Positions 26,223 to 36,028 of a stretch of 64,000 nt of DNA are shown here, piece by piece (position 1 is the stretch's first letter; each line of letters starts with the position of its first letter). Source of the DNA: Rhodococcus yunnanensis NBRC 103083 (GTDB lineage Bacteria > Actinomycetota > Actinomycetes > Mycobacteriales > Mycobacteriaceae). The notes under the pieces are model-generated. The model was not told where the DNA came from. It was given only the letters and a program-made list of their open reading frames with translations, and searched no databases. Where the stretch lies: assembly GCF_001895005.1 (NCBI RefSeq), contig NZ_BCXH01000010.1, positions 142,014 through 206,013 on the forward strand, read 5' to 3'. The position numbers were made by a program, and so were the translations under genes.

Positions 26223-28007
26223 CTAGTATCCGCGCACGAGCGATGCAGCCGCGAGTTTTTCGAGCAAGGGCGCGATCGGCCCGAGGTCGATGCAGCCACT
26301 ACCGGCTGCGCGTTCCTCCGCGGCAGGCAACAGCGCCTCGTACGCTCGGCGCATCGAATTCTCAGCTCCCGCAGCCAGAGCGGCGTATCCGACCAGACAC
26401 CAGCACACTTCGGCCATCACGTCGCGCGGAGGTTCCGGGATGTCGTCGAGAGCGGTCGGGCGGGCCCACGGCTCGTACGGCCCGAAATCGCCGTTCGGCA
26501 ACGGCTTTCCGTTCCTGATGGCGGACGTCAGATGCGCAAGCGCCGTCAATCCTGTTCTGAATCCCGGCATCTCCCTTCCGTCGGCGGGCTCGGGTCCGTC
26601 CTCGAAAGTGAAGCGAAACCACGCCGAGAACACCGAGGCGAGTGGTCGGTCGAAGCATAGGGCAAGTTCGTCGATTCTCCGAGCCTCCGCGGATGCTGCT
26701 GGCACCTCATCCAGTGCACAGAGTGTCTGCATCCTGTAGATCCGACCGGCGATCTCGAACGTCGACAGTTCGGTGTCGACGGCCAATTCGACTATTTCAT
26801 CGGCAATCTCGATCCGCCTGTTCGCCGAGCCTACCTTCTCGAAACTCTGCAGATACCGCGCACTGAGCGCCAGACACAACAGCGACGGATCGCCGAGGCG
26901 TCGGGCAATGTGCTCTGCCTCCTCGGCCTCGGCCAGGCGACTTCCGACGCCGCGTGATTCCATCGCGATCGTGGAAAGCAGCCGCGCGCGAACGCGCTTC
27001 GATGTGGAGGATGGTAGAACGTGCAGTGTTCGATCCGCGGCATCGACGATCGCCGCCGAGAGCTCCGGGTCGTCCGACCGAGTCCAGGTGCCCGGTACGT
27101 CGTAGCCGACGATCACGCGAGCGGTCAGCTCCGGATCACCCAGCTGTTCTGCGGTCGCGATGGTCGCGAGTCGTTCTGTTGTCGCCGCTCCAACGGAACC
27201 CGACAAAGCAATCACAGGAACCAGAGCAGTGGCACTTTCGAGCTGGGAACGAGGACTCAACTGTGCAGCGGTGTGCATCAGTGTCGAATCGGCGTCCAGC
27301 GCAGTATCTCGCCTAAGAATGCGCACCTCGAGTTCGTCGAGACGATCGCTCGGATCGAGCCCCACGCCGTCGGTGAACGTGGTGCGCGCATGCCGCAACA
27401 GCGCCAACGCGTCAGCTTGTCGCCCGACGCGATACAGCGCGAGTGCGAGCAGCCGCCACGCCTCCTCCCGCCACGGGTGTTCGTCGACGAATGCATCCAG
27501 CAGCGTGATCACGTCGAGCGAACGGCCTTGCGCCAGAGCAGTTGCCGCACGTTTCTCGATCAACCCAGCCCGAAGGTCCGAATTTCTGGCACGTTCTCCG
27601 GCAGCCCATGGCCGCGTCGCAAATTCTTCGAACGCTGTCCCGCGCCACGCATCCAACGCAGTCTCGGACCCGGCCTCCACACGCCACAGATCGACGCTGC
27701 ACTGCTCGAGCGCGTAACCGGCACCGCGCGTCACGAGAACAGTCGGGGGTGTGCGCGCTGGACGGCTCGGTTCCAGAATTCTTCTGAGCTCACCGATGAA
27801 GGTACGAACAGACCCCAGTGCTCCGGCCGGGGCGTCCTCCCACAGGTCGTCGATCAATCGGGTCGTCGACACCGCTCGTCCGCGTCCCACCACCAGAAGC
27901 GCGAGAATCTCGCGATGCCGCGGCTTAGACAGAGCCAGTCTCACTCCATCGATCTCCGCTTCGACCTGGCCGAGGACGCGGATTCGCAGCTCGCTCACCG
28001 TCGCCAT
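26223..28007 (-). CDS. SARP-like transcriptional regulator with BTAD domain
   Basis: The 594-residue protein begins with an OmpR-type winged helix (LRIRVLGQVEAEIDG... SKPRHREILALLVV... LIDDLWEDAP, to about residue 95). The bacterial transcriptional activation domain follows (to about 245). The remaining 350 residues are TPR-like helices without the NB-ARC ATPase of AfsR. Such proteins activate secondary-metabolism or stress genes by binding direct repeats. It diverges from an SDR gene across 49 bases that hold a perfect 11-bp direct repeat. The ATG at 28007 is chosen; a GTG three codons on is possible. Confidence 0.85.
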   Translation of the reverse strand: MATVSELRIRVLGQVEAEIDGVRLALSKPRHREILALLVVGRGRAVSTTRLIDDLWEDAPAGALGSVRTFIGELRRILEPSRPARTPPTVLVTRGAGYALEQCSVDLWRVEAGSETALDAWRGTAFEEFATRPWAAGERARNSDLRAGLIEKRAATALAQGRSLDVITLLDAFVDEHPWREEAWRLLALALYRVGRQADALALLRHARTTFTDGVGLDPSDRLDELEVRILRRDTALDADSTLMHTAAQLSPRSQLESATALVPVIALSGSVGAATTERLATIATAEQLGDPELTARVIVGYDVPGTWTRSDDPELSAAIVDAADRTLHVLPSSTSKRVRARLLSTIAMESRGVGSRLAEAEEAEHIARRLGDPSLLCLALSARYLQSFEKVGSANRRIEIADEIVELAVDTELSTFEIAGRIYRMQTLCALDEVPAASAEARRIDELALCFDRPLASVFSAWFRFTFEDGPEPADGREMPGFRTGLTALAHLTSAIRNGKPLPNGDFGPYEPWARPTALDDIPEPPRDVMAEVCWCLVGYAALAAGAENSMRRAYEALLPAAEERAAGSGCIDLGPIAPLLEKLAAASLVRGY

Positions 28008-28015
28008 TCTAGTTC

Positions 28016-28037
28016 GCGCTGATCGGGCGCTGATCGG
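28016..28037. promoter_or_regulatory. 11-bp direct repeat, candidate SARP binding site
   Basis: GCGCTGATCGG occurs twice in tandem (28016-28026 and 28027-28037) in the gap between the SARP-like gene and the SDR gene. SARP regulators are known to bind direct repeats with an 11-bp period, which puts the protomers on the same helix face. It starts nine bases from the SARP start codon and ends 19 bases before the SDR start codon. Confidence 0.55.
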
Positions 28038-28056
28038 TGTGCGCGACCATCTGGGA

Positions 28057-28842
28057 ATGGATCTGAAACTCACCGGCAAATCGGCATTCGTCAGCGGTTC
28101 CACCCAGGGGATCGGCTACGCCATCGCCACACGCTTGGCGGCCGAAGGCGTCGCCGTGACCATCAACGGCCGCGATCCGGTCAGGGTGTCCGGTGCCGTC
28201 GAGTCATTGCGCAGGAACGGCGCAACCGTCGACGGAATCGCGGCCGACTTCTCGGACGTCGGCGACGTCTCGAGCTTGTGCGACAGGCTCGCCGACGTCG
28301 ATATTCTCGTCAACAATGTCGGACTGTTCGAGCTGAAGTCGTTCGACCAGATCACCGACGACGACTGGCAGCGGTACTTCGAGGTCAACGTCATGAGCGG
28401 GGTACGACTCGCTCGAGCACTCATGCCCGCGATGCTGGATCGAGACTGGGGCCGAATCGTATTCGTCAGCAGTGAGTCCGGCGTCGACGTACCAGCCGAG
28501 ATGATTCACTACGGAACGACCAAGACGGCCATGCTCTCGCTCGGAAACGGCCTCGCCAAGCTCACCAAAGGCACTGGCGTCACGGTGAATTCAGTGTTGG
28601 GCGGGCCCACGTACTCGGACGGCGTCGCGCGGACGGTCGAGGCGCTCGCCGACGCGCAATCCCTCACCGCGGACGAGATGAAGGCAGCGATCATGGGCAC
28701 GAATCCGACGTCGTTGTTGCAGAGGTTCATCGAGCCGGACGAAATCGCGAACATGGTCACGTTCCTCGCGAGTCCTATCGCGTCGGCCACCAATGGCGCG
28801 GCGATCCGCGTCGACGGGGGTGTCCTGGCGACGGTTCTCTGA
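28057..28842 (+). CDS. Short-chain dehydrogenase/reductase
   Basis: A 261-residue classical SDR: GSTQGIGYAIA (NAD(P)-binding glycine motif) near the N-terminus, NNVG, the catalytic Ser in VSSESG, and YGTTK for the Tyr-x3-Lys pair. It oxidises or reduces an alcohol/ketone; the substrate cannot be told. The start ATG has GGGA directly upstream. It diverges from the SARP-like gene, and may be its target. Confidence 0.9.
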   Translation: MDLKLTGKSAFVSGSTQGIGYAIATRLAAEGVAVTINGRDPVRVSGAVESLRRNGATVDGIAADFSDVGDVSSLCDRLADVDILVNNVGLFELKSFDQITDDDWQRYFEVNVMSGVRLARALMPAMLDRDWGRIVFVSSESGVDVPAEMIHYGTTKTAMLSLGNGLAKLTKGTGVTVNSVLGGPTYSDGVARTVEALADAQSLTADEMKAAIMGTNPTSLLQRFIEPDEIANMVTFLASPIASATNGAAIRVDGGVLATVL

Positions 28843-28856
28843 CCCACCCGTGCGCA

Positions 28857-30116
28857 TCACGGAATCGGCGTGGGCGCCAGACTGTTACCGGGCCCGATGA
28901 CGGCACAGTTGCTGTGCGTCGGGCCTCCCGCGAACCGCTCGGTCAAGAACTGCAGGCCCTGAGCCTCGAAGGGCGGGAACGCTTCTCCGTGTGTCAGCCC
29001 GTCGTACTGCGAATACTGGACGTCGACGCCCCGGCCGCAGTACTCATGAGCGAGACCTTCGACGTCGGCGGTGATCATGACGGTGTCGCCGATCGGGTCG
29101 GCATGTCCGACGGCCAAGAACAACGGGATCGTCGGTGTCCCTTGGCTACCCATGATGTTGTCGTCGATCGCTGCCACGACCTCCGGCACGTCGAGCAGCG
29201 ACGTGTACGGCGCCTTGACCATCGACGCATCGGTCAGCGTGGGATAGTCGTCCGCGAACTGGGCGATGCACTCCTGATCCACCTGGTCGATCACCTGGGC
29301 GCCGTACTCGGACAAGAACGTACTCGTGTCAAGACCATAGGCACGCTGGTATGCGACGATGAGCGCCGGGATCACCCCGGCCCACTGTGCGCTGCCGCTG
29401 ACGTAGGGCAGATTGTGAGCGAGGTCCACAGGCAGCCCGCCCGCCGCGACACCGACGATGTTCAGTTCAGGTGCGTACTGCGGTGCCACCTCTGCACCCC
29501 ACTGGGTCGGAACGGATCCTCCCGAGTAACCGATCATCCCGACCGGCGTCGACGACGGCACCTGCAGGAACGACTGTGCCGCACGGACCCCGTCGAGCGC
29601 GGCGTACCCGGACTGACGACCGATCGTCCACTCGAGGTCTTCACCCTCGTAATCCGGTGCGACGACGGTGTATCCAGCCGCGAGATATCCCGCGATGACA
29701 GCCTGTTCGGCACCTGCGATGGGGCTGGTCGCGCCTCCGCTGAGCGTGTACGACGGGTCGCACTGAGAACCGAGGGCGTCGTAGGCCATGTGATAGGACA
29801 CGATCTTCGTCGGCCCGGGGATCAGAGGCCTCAGCACCGTCGCGACAGTCACAACACCGTCACCCTGCTGATCGGTGGTCCGATACAGAACCTGATCGCC
29901 CTTGATCGGCGTGGTCTGGGTCGGCGTCGCGAACGTCATCGGCCGTGATCTCAATACGGTGCCGGGGGAGACGTCGAGCGAGCCGTCCCAGCTGTAGAAC
30001 GGGTCGTTCGCCGGAATCGGCGAGCCTGGGCCGGGATCTGCCTGAGCAACATACGCGCTGGTACAGACAACGAAAGAAATCAGAGCGACGACAAGACCTT
30101 TACCAACCCGTGACAT
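28857..30116 (-). CDS. Secreted lipase (secretory lipase family)
   Basis: The 419-residue protein has a signal peptide ending at about AQA-DP (residue 26) and the secretory-lipase fold: YTVVAPDYEGE, the nucleophile elbow GMIGYSGGS (GxSxG), an HADPIGD loop carrying the likely acid residue, and HGEAFP with the catalytic His. It should hydrolyse acyl esters outside the cell. Nearby on the upstream side is the 52-bp repeat array and then leuS in the same direction. Confidence 0.88.
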   Translation of the reverse strand: MSRVGKGLVVALISFVVCTSAYVAQADPGPGSPIPANDPFYSWDGSLDVSPGTVLRSRPMTFATPTQTTPIKGDQVLYRTTDQQGDGVVTVATVLRPLIPGPTKIVSYHMAYDALGSQCDPSYTLSGGATSPIAGAEQAVIAGYLAAGYTVVAPDYEGEDLEWTIGRQSGYAALDGVRAAQSFLQVPSSTPVGMIGYSGGSVPTQWGAEVAPQYAPELNIVGVAAGGLPVDLAHNLPYVSGSAQWAGVIPALIVAYQRAYGLDTSTFLSEYGAQVIDQVDQECIAQFADDYPTLTDASMVKAPYTSLLDVPEVVAAIDDNIMGSQGTPTIPLFLAVGHADPIGDTVMITADVEGLAHEYCGRGVDVQYSQYDGLTHGEAFPPFEAQGLQFLTERFAGGPTHSNCAVIGPGNSLAPTPIP

Positions 30117-30204
30117 GAAATGAATTAAAGCTCATCTCGAACCCTCACCTGTTGTTTCTCATACTAAAAGGATGAGGCGAACCCTCGGCCCCCCCCACCC
30201 GCGC

Positions 30205-30384
30205 AAACGCACACGCATTTGCGCGACACACCAGCCCGACACACCCCCACCCACACAAACGCACACGCATTTGCGCGACACACCAGCCCAACACACCCCC
30301 ACCCACACAAACGCACACGCATTTGCGCGACACACCAGCCCGACACACCCCCACCCACACAAACGCACGTGCATTTGCGTGGGC
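30205..30384. repeat. 52-bp tandem repeat, three units plus a partial fourth
   Basis: Units beginning AAACGCAC start at 30205, 30257, 30309 and 30361, an exact 52-bp period. The first three differ by single bases; the fourth stops after about 20 bases with a changed core. Each unit has a CAAACGCACACGCATTTG-type imperfect hairpin and a C-rich stretch (ACACCCCCACCCACAC). On the minus strand, the G-runs could form quadruplex structures. The array fills most of the gap between leuS and the lipase gene and may end the leuS transcript; no gene is seen in it. Confidence 0.9.
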
Positions 30385-30419
30385 TGGGGGGCGGTGCGGG
30401 GGCGGGGGAGCGGGACCCG

Positions 30420-33242
30420 CTACTTCAGGACGATGTTGACCATCCGGCCCGGGATGACGATGACCTTGGCGGGCACCTGGCCGTCCAGGAGAGCTGCGAT
30501 CTTCTCGTCCGCCAGAGCGGCCTTCTCGACGTCCGAGCCCGAGGCATCCGCGGGCACCGTGATGCGGCTCCGCACTTTGCCGTTGAACTGGATGGGGTAG
30601 TCGACGGTATCGGCGACGAGCCACTTCTGGTCGGCCCGCGGGAACGGTCCGTGTGCGAGCGAGGACGAATGACCGAGGAGCTTCCACAGTTCCTCGGACA
30701 GGTGCGGAGCCATGGGCGCGAGCATCAGGATCAGCGGCTCGACGACCCCGCGCGGGGCGCCGTCCGGGTACTCCTTGGTGAGGTGGTTGGTCAGCTCGAT
30801 GAGCTTGGCCCCGGCCGTGTTGTCGCGCAGCGCAGTGTAATCCGCTTCGACGCCGTCGATGACACGGTTCAGGATGCGCAGTGTGCCCTCGGTCGGCTTC
30901 GCATCGGTGACGCGTACCTCGCCGGTTTCCTCGTCGAGCACCAGACGCCACACACGCTGCAGGAATCGCTGCGCGCCGACGACGTCTTTCGTCGCCCAGG
31001 GCCGGGAGGTGTCCAGCGGGCCCATCGACATTTCGTAGAACCGCAGAGTGTCGGCGCCGTACTCGGCGAAGATGTCGTCGGGGGAGACGGAGTTCTTCAG
31101 GGATTTACCCATCTTCCCGTACTCGCGGTTGACGGGTTCGCCCTGGTAGAACCACCCGCCGTCGCGTTCTTCGACCTCGTCCGCCGGCACGTAGACCCCA
31201 CGCGCGTCGGTGAACGCGTACGCCTGGATGTAGCCCTGGTTGTACAGGCGACGGTACGGCTCGCTTCCGCTGACGTGCCCCAGGTCGAACAGGACCTTGT
31301 GCCAGAACCGCGAGTACAGCAGGTGCAGAACTGCATGCTCGACGCCGCCGACGTAGAGATCGACGCCGCCTGGATCGTTCGGCCCGTGGATCTCGGGACG
31401 CGGCCCGACCCAGTACTTCTCGTTCTCGGGGTCGGCGAACGTCTCGGAGTTCGTCGGATCGATGTAGCGCAGCTGGTACCACGACGAGCCTGCCCACTGC
31501 GGCATGACGTTGGTGTCGCGGCGATAGATCTGCGGGCCGTCCCCGAGATCGAGTTCCACGTTCACCCAGTCCGACGCCTTGGCCAGCGGCGGCGACGGCT
31601 CGGAGCTCGCGTCGTCGGGATCGAAGGAGACCGGTGCGTAGTCCTCGACCTCGGGAAGTTCCACGGGAAGAACCGATTCCGGCAATGCGTGTGCGTTGCC
31701 GTCCGCGTCGTAGACGATCGGGAACGGCTCGCCCCAGTATCGCTGGCGCGCGAACAGCCAGTCGCGCAGCTTGTACTGAATGGTGCCGCGCCCCTTGCCG
31801 TCGGCCTCCAGCCGAGCGATGACCGTGGCCTTGGCCTCGTCGATCGGCAGCCCGTCGAGGTAGCCGGAGTTCACCAGTGCGCCCTCGCCGGTGTATGCGG
31901 CCTCGGTGACGTCTCCTCCGGAAATCACTTCGCGGACAGGAAGTTCGTACTTCGTCGCGAACTCCCAGTCACGCTGATCGTGACCAGGTACGGCCATGAT
32001 GGCGCCGGTTCCATATCCGGTGAGCACGTAGTCGGCGATGAACACCGGCACCTGCTCACCGTTCACCGGATTGGCAGCGTAGGAACCGGTGAAGACGCCT
32101 GTCTTCTCCTTGTTCTCCTGGCGCTCGAGATCGGACTTCGCCGCGATCGAGGCCCGGTATGCCGCAACGGCTTCCGCGGGTGTCGCCGCGCCACCGGTCC
32201 ACGACGACGCAACATCGGCGGGCCACTCGGCGGCAACCAGGCCGCCGACCAGATCGTGTTCGGGGGCGAGCACGACGTAACTGGCACCGAACAGCGTGTC
32301 CGGCCGCGTCGTGAACACCTCGATTCCGGAGAAGGACACCTGCGCGCCGCGCGATCGGCCGATCCAGTTGCGCTGCATGGTCTTGACCTTGTCCGGCCAG
32401 TCCAGGTATTCGAGATCGTCGATGAGGCGATCGGAGTACGCGGTGATGCGCATCATCCACTGCCGCAGGTTCTTTCGGAACACCGGGAAGTTGCCGCGAT
32501 CGCTACGGCCGTCTGCGGTGACCTCCTCGTTGGCGAGCACGGTGCCGAGCCCGGGGCACCAGTTGACCATCGAGTTGGATTCGTAGACGAGGCGAAAGCC
32601 GTCGAGCACGCCGGCTTTCTCGGAGGCCGTCAGCGCGCCCCAGGAACGTCCACCGTCCAACTCCCGAGTTCCAGCAGAAAACTCTGCTTCCAGCTCCGAA
32701 ATCGGGCGTGCCTTGCCGGCCGAGACGTCGTACCAGGCGCCGTAGATCTGCAGGAAGATCCACTGCGTCCAGTGGTAGAAATCGACGTCCGTCGTCGCGA
32801 GAGACCGCCGCCGATCATGCCCGAGCCCCAGCCGGCGCAACTGGCGACGCATGTTCGCGATGTTCGCCTCGGTCGTCGAACGCGGGTGTGTTCCGGTCTG
32901 GACGGCGTACTGCTCGGCCGGCAAGCCGAACGCGTCGTAACCGAGTGCATGGAGAACGTTGCGCCCGTGCATGCGGTGGAAACGCGCGAACACGTCCGTC
33001 GCGATGTAACCGAGCGGATGACCTACATGCAGACCGCTGCCCGACGGGTACGGGAACATATCCTGCACGAACAACTTGTCCTTCGGCACCTCACCAGCCA
33101 GCGGCCCGACCGGATTGGGGGCATCGAAGGTGCCTTGCTCGTCCCACAGGTCTTGCCACTGCTGCTCGATGCGCCCGGCCACGTCCGCGGTATAACGGTG
33201 CTCGGGGACGGACTCGGAAGGCGTTTTGGCTGGATCGGTCAC
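30420..33242 (-). CDS. leuS: Leucyl-tRNA synthetase
   Basis: The 940-residue enzyme attaches leucine to tRNA-Leu. The class I signatures are present: HVGH at 72-75 (the HIGH motif), and KMGKS in [14 protein letters not shown] (the KMSKS motif). The editing domain includes [10 protein letters not shown]. Length fits actinobacterial LeuS. The GTG at 33242 starts the conserved N-terminal region; the frame stays open for 940 bases upstream, but that part lies over genes on the other strand. It corresponds to Rv0041. Confidence 0.97.
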   Translation of the reverse strand: MTDPAKTPSESVPEHRYTADVAGRIEQQWQDLWDEQGTFDAPNPVGPLAGEVPKDKLFVQDMFPYPSGSGLHVGHPLGYIATDVFARFHRMHGRNVLHALGYDAFGLPAEQYAVQTGTHPRSTTEANIANMRRQLRRLGLGHDRRRSLATTDVDFYHWTQWIFLQIYGAWYDVSAGKARPISELEAEFSAGTRELDGGRSWGALTASEKAGVLDGFRLVYESNSMVNWCPGLGTVLANEEVTADGRSDRGNFPVFRKNLRQWMMRITAYSDRLIDDLEYLDWPDKVKTMQRNWIGRSRGAQVSFSGIEVFTTRPDTLFGASYVVLAPEHDLVGGLVAAEWPADVASSWTGGAATPAEAVAAYRASIAAKSDLERQENKEKTGVFTGSYAANPVNGEQVPVFIADYVLTGYGTGAIMAVPGHDQRDWEFATKYELPVREVISGGDVTEAAYTGEGALVNSGYLDGLPIDEAKATVIARLEADGKGRGTIQYKLRDWLFARQRYWGEPFPIVYDADGNAHALPESVLPVELPEVEDYAPVSFDPDDASSEPSPPLAKASDWVNVELDLGDGPQIYRRDTNVMPQWAGSSWYQLRYIDPTNSETFADPENEKYWVGPRPEIHGPNDPGGVDLYVGGVEHAVLHLLYSRFWHKVLFDLGHVSGSEPYRRLYNQGYIQAYAFTDARGVYVPADEVEERDGGWFYQGEPVNREYGKMGKSLKNSVSPDDIFAEYGADTLRFYEMSMGPLDTSRPWATKDVVGAQRFLQRVWRLVLDEETGEVRVTDAKPTEGTLRILNRVIDGVEADYTALRDNTAGAKLIELTNHLTKEYPDGAPRGVVEPLILMLAPMAPHLSEELWKLLGHSSSLAHGPFPRADQKWLVADTVDYPIQFNGKVRSRITVPADASGSDVEKAALADEKIAALLDGQVPAKVIVIPGRMVNIVLK

Positions 33243-33336
33243 ACGCGTCAGGGTAATCGGGTCATTTCGGCATGCTCCACTCGCGGCTAGTCGGGCCGCC
33301 TGATACATGGACCGGAAAGAGCCGTATCCTGGCGAA

Positions 33337-33738
33337 GTGATCGTCGTGTCCATACTCATGTTCGTGCTCGCCCTCGTCGTCGGCGCAGTCGCCGTCATGA
33401 GCCTCACGGGCAAACTTCCACGCAATCGGTGGGCCGGTGTGCGTACTGCCGAATCCATGCGCGACGACGCCGCGTTCACCACGGCCAACAAGGTCGCCGC
33501 CCCCACCAGCGCCGCCGCGGCGTTGCTCTTGCTCATCGGCGGAGCTGCTGGCCTGATGCTCAGTGGCGCGTTCGCGATCATCGCCGCTGCCGCGTGTGTC
33601 GTCGCAGCCTTCGTCACCGCGGCCGTTGGCGGATCGATCGGGGCACGCACTGCTGCGGCCCTGCCGGTCGAAGAGGCCGACGGATGCGGCCACTCCTGCA
33701 TCTCGTGCAGCCTGAAGGATGCCTGCGCGCCGAGCTGA
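33337..33738 (+). CDS. SdpI-like membrane protein
   Basis: The 133-residue protein has three predicted membrane helices and the SdpI-family signature [19 protein letters not shown] between helix 1 and 2. The C-terminus has a Cys/His cluster ([14 protein letters not shown]) that could bind metal. In Bacillus SdpI is an immunity protein for the toxin SdpC, but actinobacterial members are of unknown role. GTG 33337 begins the first helix; an ATG ten codons earlier is an alternative. The DUF1648 gene follows by six bases. Confidence 0.75.
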   Translation: MIVVSILMFVLALVVGAVAVMSLTGKLPRNRWAGVRTAESMRDDAAFTTANKVAAPTSAAAALLLLIGGAAGLMLSGAFAIIAAAACVVAAFVTAAVGGSIGARTAAALPVEEADGCGHSCISCSLKDACAPS

Positions 33739-33744
33739 CCAGGG

Positions 33745-34698
33745 ATGAGATCGAGGACGTTCGACCCGGCCGGAGTGGTCTTCGGCGTCGTGATTCCGAT
33801 TGCTGCTGCAGCGTTCGGAGTGATCCTCACCCATGTATGGCGGTCTCGGTTGCCCGAGCAGATCGCGACGCACTGGAGCGGTACCGACCCTGATGGGTTC
33901 ACCAGCCCGATCACGAGCTCGTGGACTCTCGCAGTGGTCATCGTTCTCGTCGGCGGCGGATGCAGTGCCGTCGCCTCGCTCGCACACGCACTGCTGATCA
34001 TGCGCCGAACGATGCTGATGATCGGCCTGACCGTCGTCGGGCTGATCGTGGTGTTGCAGATCGCGATCATGTCCCGCCAGCTCGATGTCACGGACGTGAC
34101 CGCCGTCGAGATCCCCGGGTGGGCGCTGGCTGCGGGCACAGCCGTGGGATTTGCCGTCGGACTTCTCGGTGCGGCACTGCTCAACGACTATCGCGACCGC
34201 GTCGTAGCCGACGAGCCACCACCTGCCTCGTTCCCGAGGGCGGACATCGACCTGCCGATCATCGAACCTCTCGGCGCCGGACGCGTCGCGATCGCGGTGT
34301 TGTTCACCGTTCTCGCCGCTGCCGCCGCGCTGACGTGCTGGCTCTCCCAGTCGTGGTGGCCGGTCGCGATATTCCTGCCGCTTGCGGTGCTTCCGGTGTC
34401 GATCATGCGCTACGAGCTCGTCGTCGACCGGAAGGGTATCCACGTCCGAAGTCTTGGCATGGCCGCCTTCGACTACGCGCTCGAGGAGGTCACCGGCGCC
34501 TCGGTGCGAGAGGTGAATCCATTCGAGGACTTCGGCGGCTGGGGTTTACGGGTGAAAGGCCGGGGTAATTTTGCGGTTGCGACGGCCAAGGGACCCGCAG
34601 TCTTCGTGACATTCGCCAACGGAGATCGGTTGACCATCACGACCGAACACGCCGAACGCATCGCCGGGGCACTGAACTCGTTGGCCTCCGTCCGATGA
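33745..34698 (+). CDS. DUF1648 domain membrane protein
   Basis: A 317-residue membrane protein. The DUF1648 signature [17 protein letters not shown] is near residue 35. Five to six helices and a C-terminal PH-like cytoplasmic domain ([23 protein letters not shown]... [15 protein letters not shown]) follow. DUF1648 is also found at the N-terminus of SdpI, which fits the SdpI-like gene immediately upstream and suggests an operon with a shared envelope role. CAGGG precedes the ATG. Confidence 0.78.
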   Translation: MRSRTFDPAGVVFGVVIPIAAAAFGVILTHVWRSRLPEQIATHWSGTDPDGFTSPITSSWTLAVVIVLVGGGCSAVASLAHALLIMRRTMLMIGLTVVGLIVVLQIAIMSRQLDVTDVTAVEIPGWALAAGTAVGFAVGLLGAALLNDYRDRVVADEPPPASFPRADIDLPIIEPLGAGRVAIAVLFTVLAAAAALTCWLSQSWWPVAIFLPLAVLPVSIMRYELVVDRKGIHVRSLGMAAFDYALEEVTGASVREVNPFEDFGGWGLRVKGRGNFAVATAKGPAVFVTFANGDRLTITTEHAERIAGALNSLASVR

Positions 34699-34930
34699 GC
34701 TCGATGAGTCGAATACCGGATCGTCAAAACAAACCGATCGCCGTTTTTATCAATTAGGATCGCTTTCAATCAATAGGAGATGGCTGGAGGCTCGTACGAA
34801 CGAGACGCGATCGTCAGGCGGAGGTGAATCGAGCCGCGGTCGGCATGCCGGCCACCGCAAACCCCTTGATCGCAGTGCACGAAACGCGCTGCGAGAGTGG
34901 TTTCATCAGCCGTTCGACTACGAATGGATA

Positions 34931-35962
34931 GTGCGTCACCGCTCCACGCGTGCTCTGCAGCGCCCTGCTCAGAATGTGTTCGGTGCGGCAACGCTGCTGT
35001 TCGCTGTCGCGTCCATTCTCATGCTGTTCAGTGCTCACGGTCCGCAAGGGTTCGGTTCGCAGGCCTGGGTCGGGTTGGTCCTGCTGGTTCAGATCGCGGT
35101 TGCTCTCCGGTGGTTCTTCGGGCCGCTTCCCACCCGCAGAGATTTCATTGCGTTCGCGATCTTCGGTGACCTCGGACTGAGCTCGGTCCTGGTGCTGTAC
35201 GAACCGTTCGGCGCTCTCATCGGCTGCAGCCTCTTCGCGATGACCGGTGCCCTGTGCACGTACTTCCTCAGCCAGCGTCTGCTGATCGCACACCTGCTCT
35301 GGTGCGCCGCGTTCATCGGTTTCACCACCATCCGCGGCTGTTTCGACAGCACCGAGGACGTGGCGAGCGTCCTTGCGGCCGGATTGGTCGTGCTGGCGGC
35401 AGTCACCGGTGTTCCACTGCTCGCACACATCGCGTGGACGGCGATCGGGCGTGACGCGCGCAGGTCTCTCGTCGATCCCCTGACCGGGCTCCTCAACCGC
35501 CGCGGCCTCGAGGACGCGGCTGTGGAACTTCTCGCGCGCGTTCGTCACCGAGGGCACTGCGTCGTCGTGCTGGTCATCGACATCGATCGGTTCAAACAGG
35601 TCAACGACCACTACGGTCACGACAGCGGCGACGAGGTCATCGTGTTGATATCCGATCGATTGGCGGCCCTGTTCGAGCGGAACGGGGTCGTAGCGCGCAC
35701 CGGCGGAGAGGAGTTCGTCGTCGTGTTCACCAGTCCGATCGACAGTGTGCATCATCGGATCGGCGAAGTGGGCCACACGCTCCATCGGCCCGACGACCGG
35801 ATCCCCGTCACCGTCAGCGTCGGGGCGTCCATCATCTCGCAGCCCGCTGATCTGTGGGACGCCGCACCGACGATCGTCACCCGCGCCACACGTGCCGCCG
35901 ACTCGTTGATGTACCGAGCCAAGTACGACGGCGGAAACCGGACCGCGTCCTCGCACCTGTAG
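34931..35962 (+). CDS. Diguanylate cyclase (GGDEF), probably with a longer N-terminus
   Basis: The 343 residues from the GTG have five to six membrane helices (17-170) and a GGDEF domain: DPLTGLLNRRG (182-192), VIDIDRFKQVND and the active site GGEEF (258-262). It makes cyclic di-GMP. No RxxD inhibitory site precedes GGEEF. The same frame is open upstream and reads ALREWFHQPFDYEW, a stretch that resembles the N-terminus of related actinobacterial cyclases, but no ATG, GTG or TTG is in frame there, so the true start is in doubt. Confidence 0.85.
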   Translation: MRHRSTRALQRPAQNVFGAATLLFAVASILMLFSAHGPQGFGSQAWVGLVLLVQIAVALRWFFGPLPTRRDFIAFAIFGDLGLSSVLVLYEPFGALIGCSLFAMTGALCTYFLSQRLLIAHLLWCAAFIGFTTIRGCFDSTEDVASVLAAGLVVLAAVTGVPLLAHIAWTAIGRDARRSLVDPLTGLLNRRGLEDAAVELLARVRHRGHCVVVLVIDIDRFKQVNDHYGHDSGDEVIVLISDRLAALFERNGVVARTGGEEFVVVFTSPIDSVHHRIGEVGHTLHRPDDRIPVTVSVGASIISQPADLWDAAPTIVTRATRAADSLMYRAKYDGGNRTASSHL

Positions 35963-35974
35963 GCCGGACACACG

Positions 35975-36008
35975 AAAAAGGGCGGCCGACCCGACGGGGC
36001 CGACCGCG
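35975..36008 (-). terminator. Rho-independent terminator of the class 2 lipase gene
   Basis: Read on the minus strand, GCGGTCGGCCC, loop CGTC, GGGTCGGCCGC form an 11-bp stem with two G-U pairs, followed by CC and TTTTT. It lies about 20 bases after the lipase stop codon and faces the correct way. The other strand has no T-run. Confidence 0.8.
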
Positions 36009-36028
36009 CCTACTCACTCGCTCTCGAC

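Noticed and set aside
30145..30951. Open frames on the minus strand with repeated Cys/Gly/Val-rich peptides
   Set aside because: They are read through the 52-bp tandem repeat and the end of leuS; the repetitive composition comes from the DNA repeat.
30219..33290. A 1023-codon open frame on the plus strand
   Set aside because: It is antisense to leuS, whose motifs are complete; long antisense frames are common in GC-rich DNA.
33243..34184. N-terminal extension of leuS
   Set aside because: The open frame continues, but it is antisense to the SdpI-like and DUF1648 genes and lies before the conserved LeuS start.
34814..35971. A 385-codon open frame on the minus strand
   Set aside because: Antisense to the diguanylate cyclase gene, composition rich in Arg, Asp and Gln typical of shadow frames.
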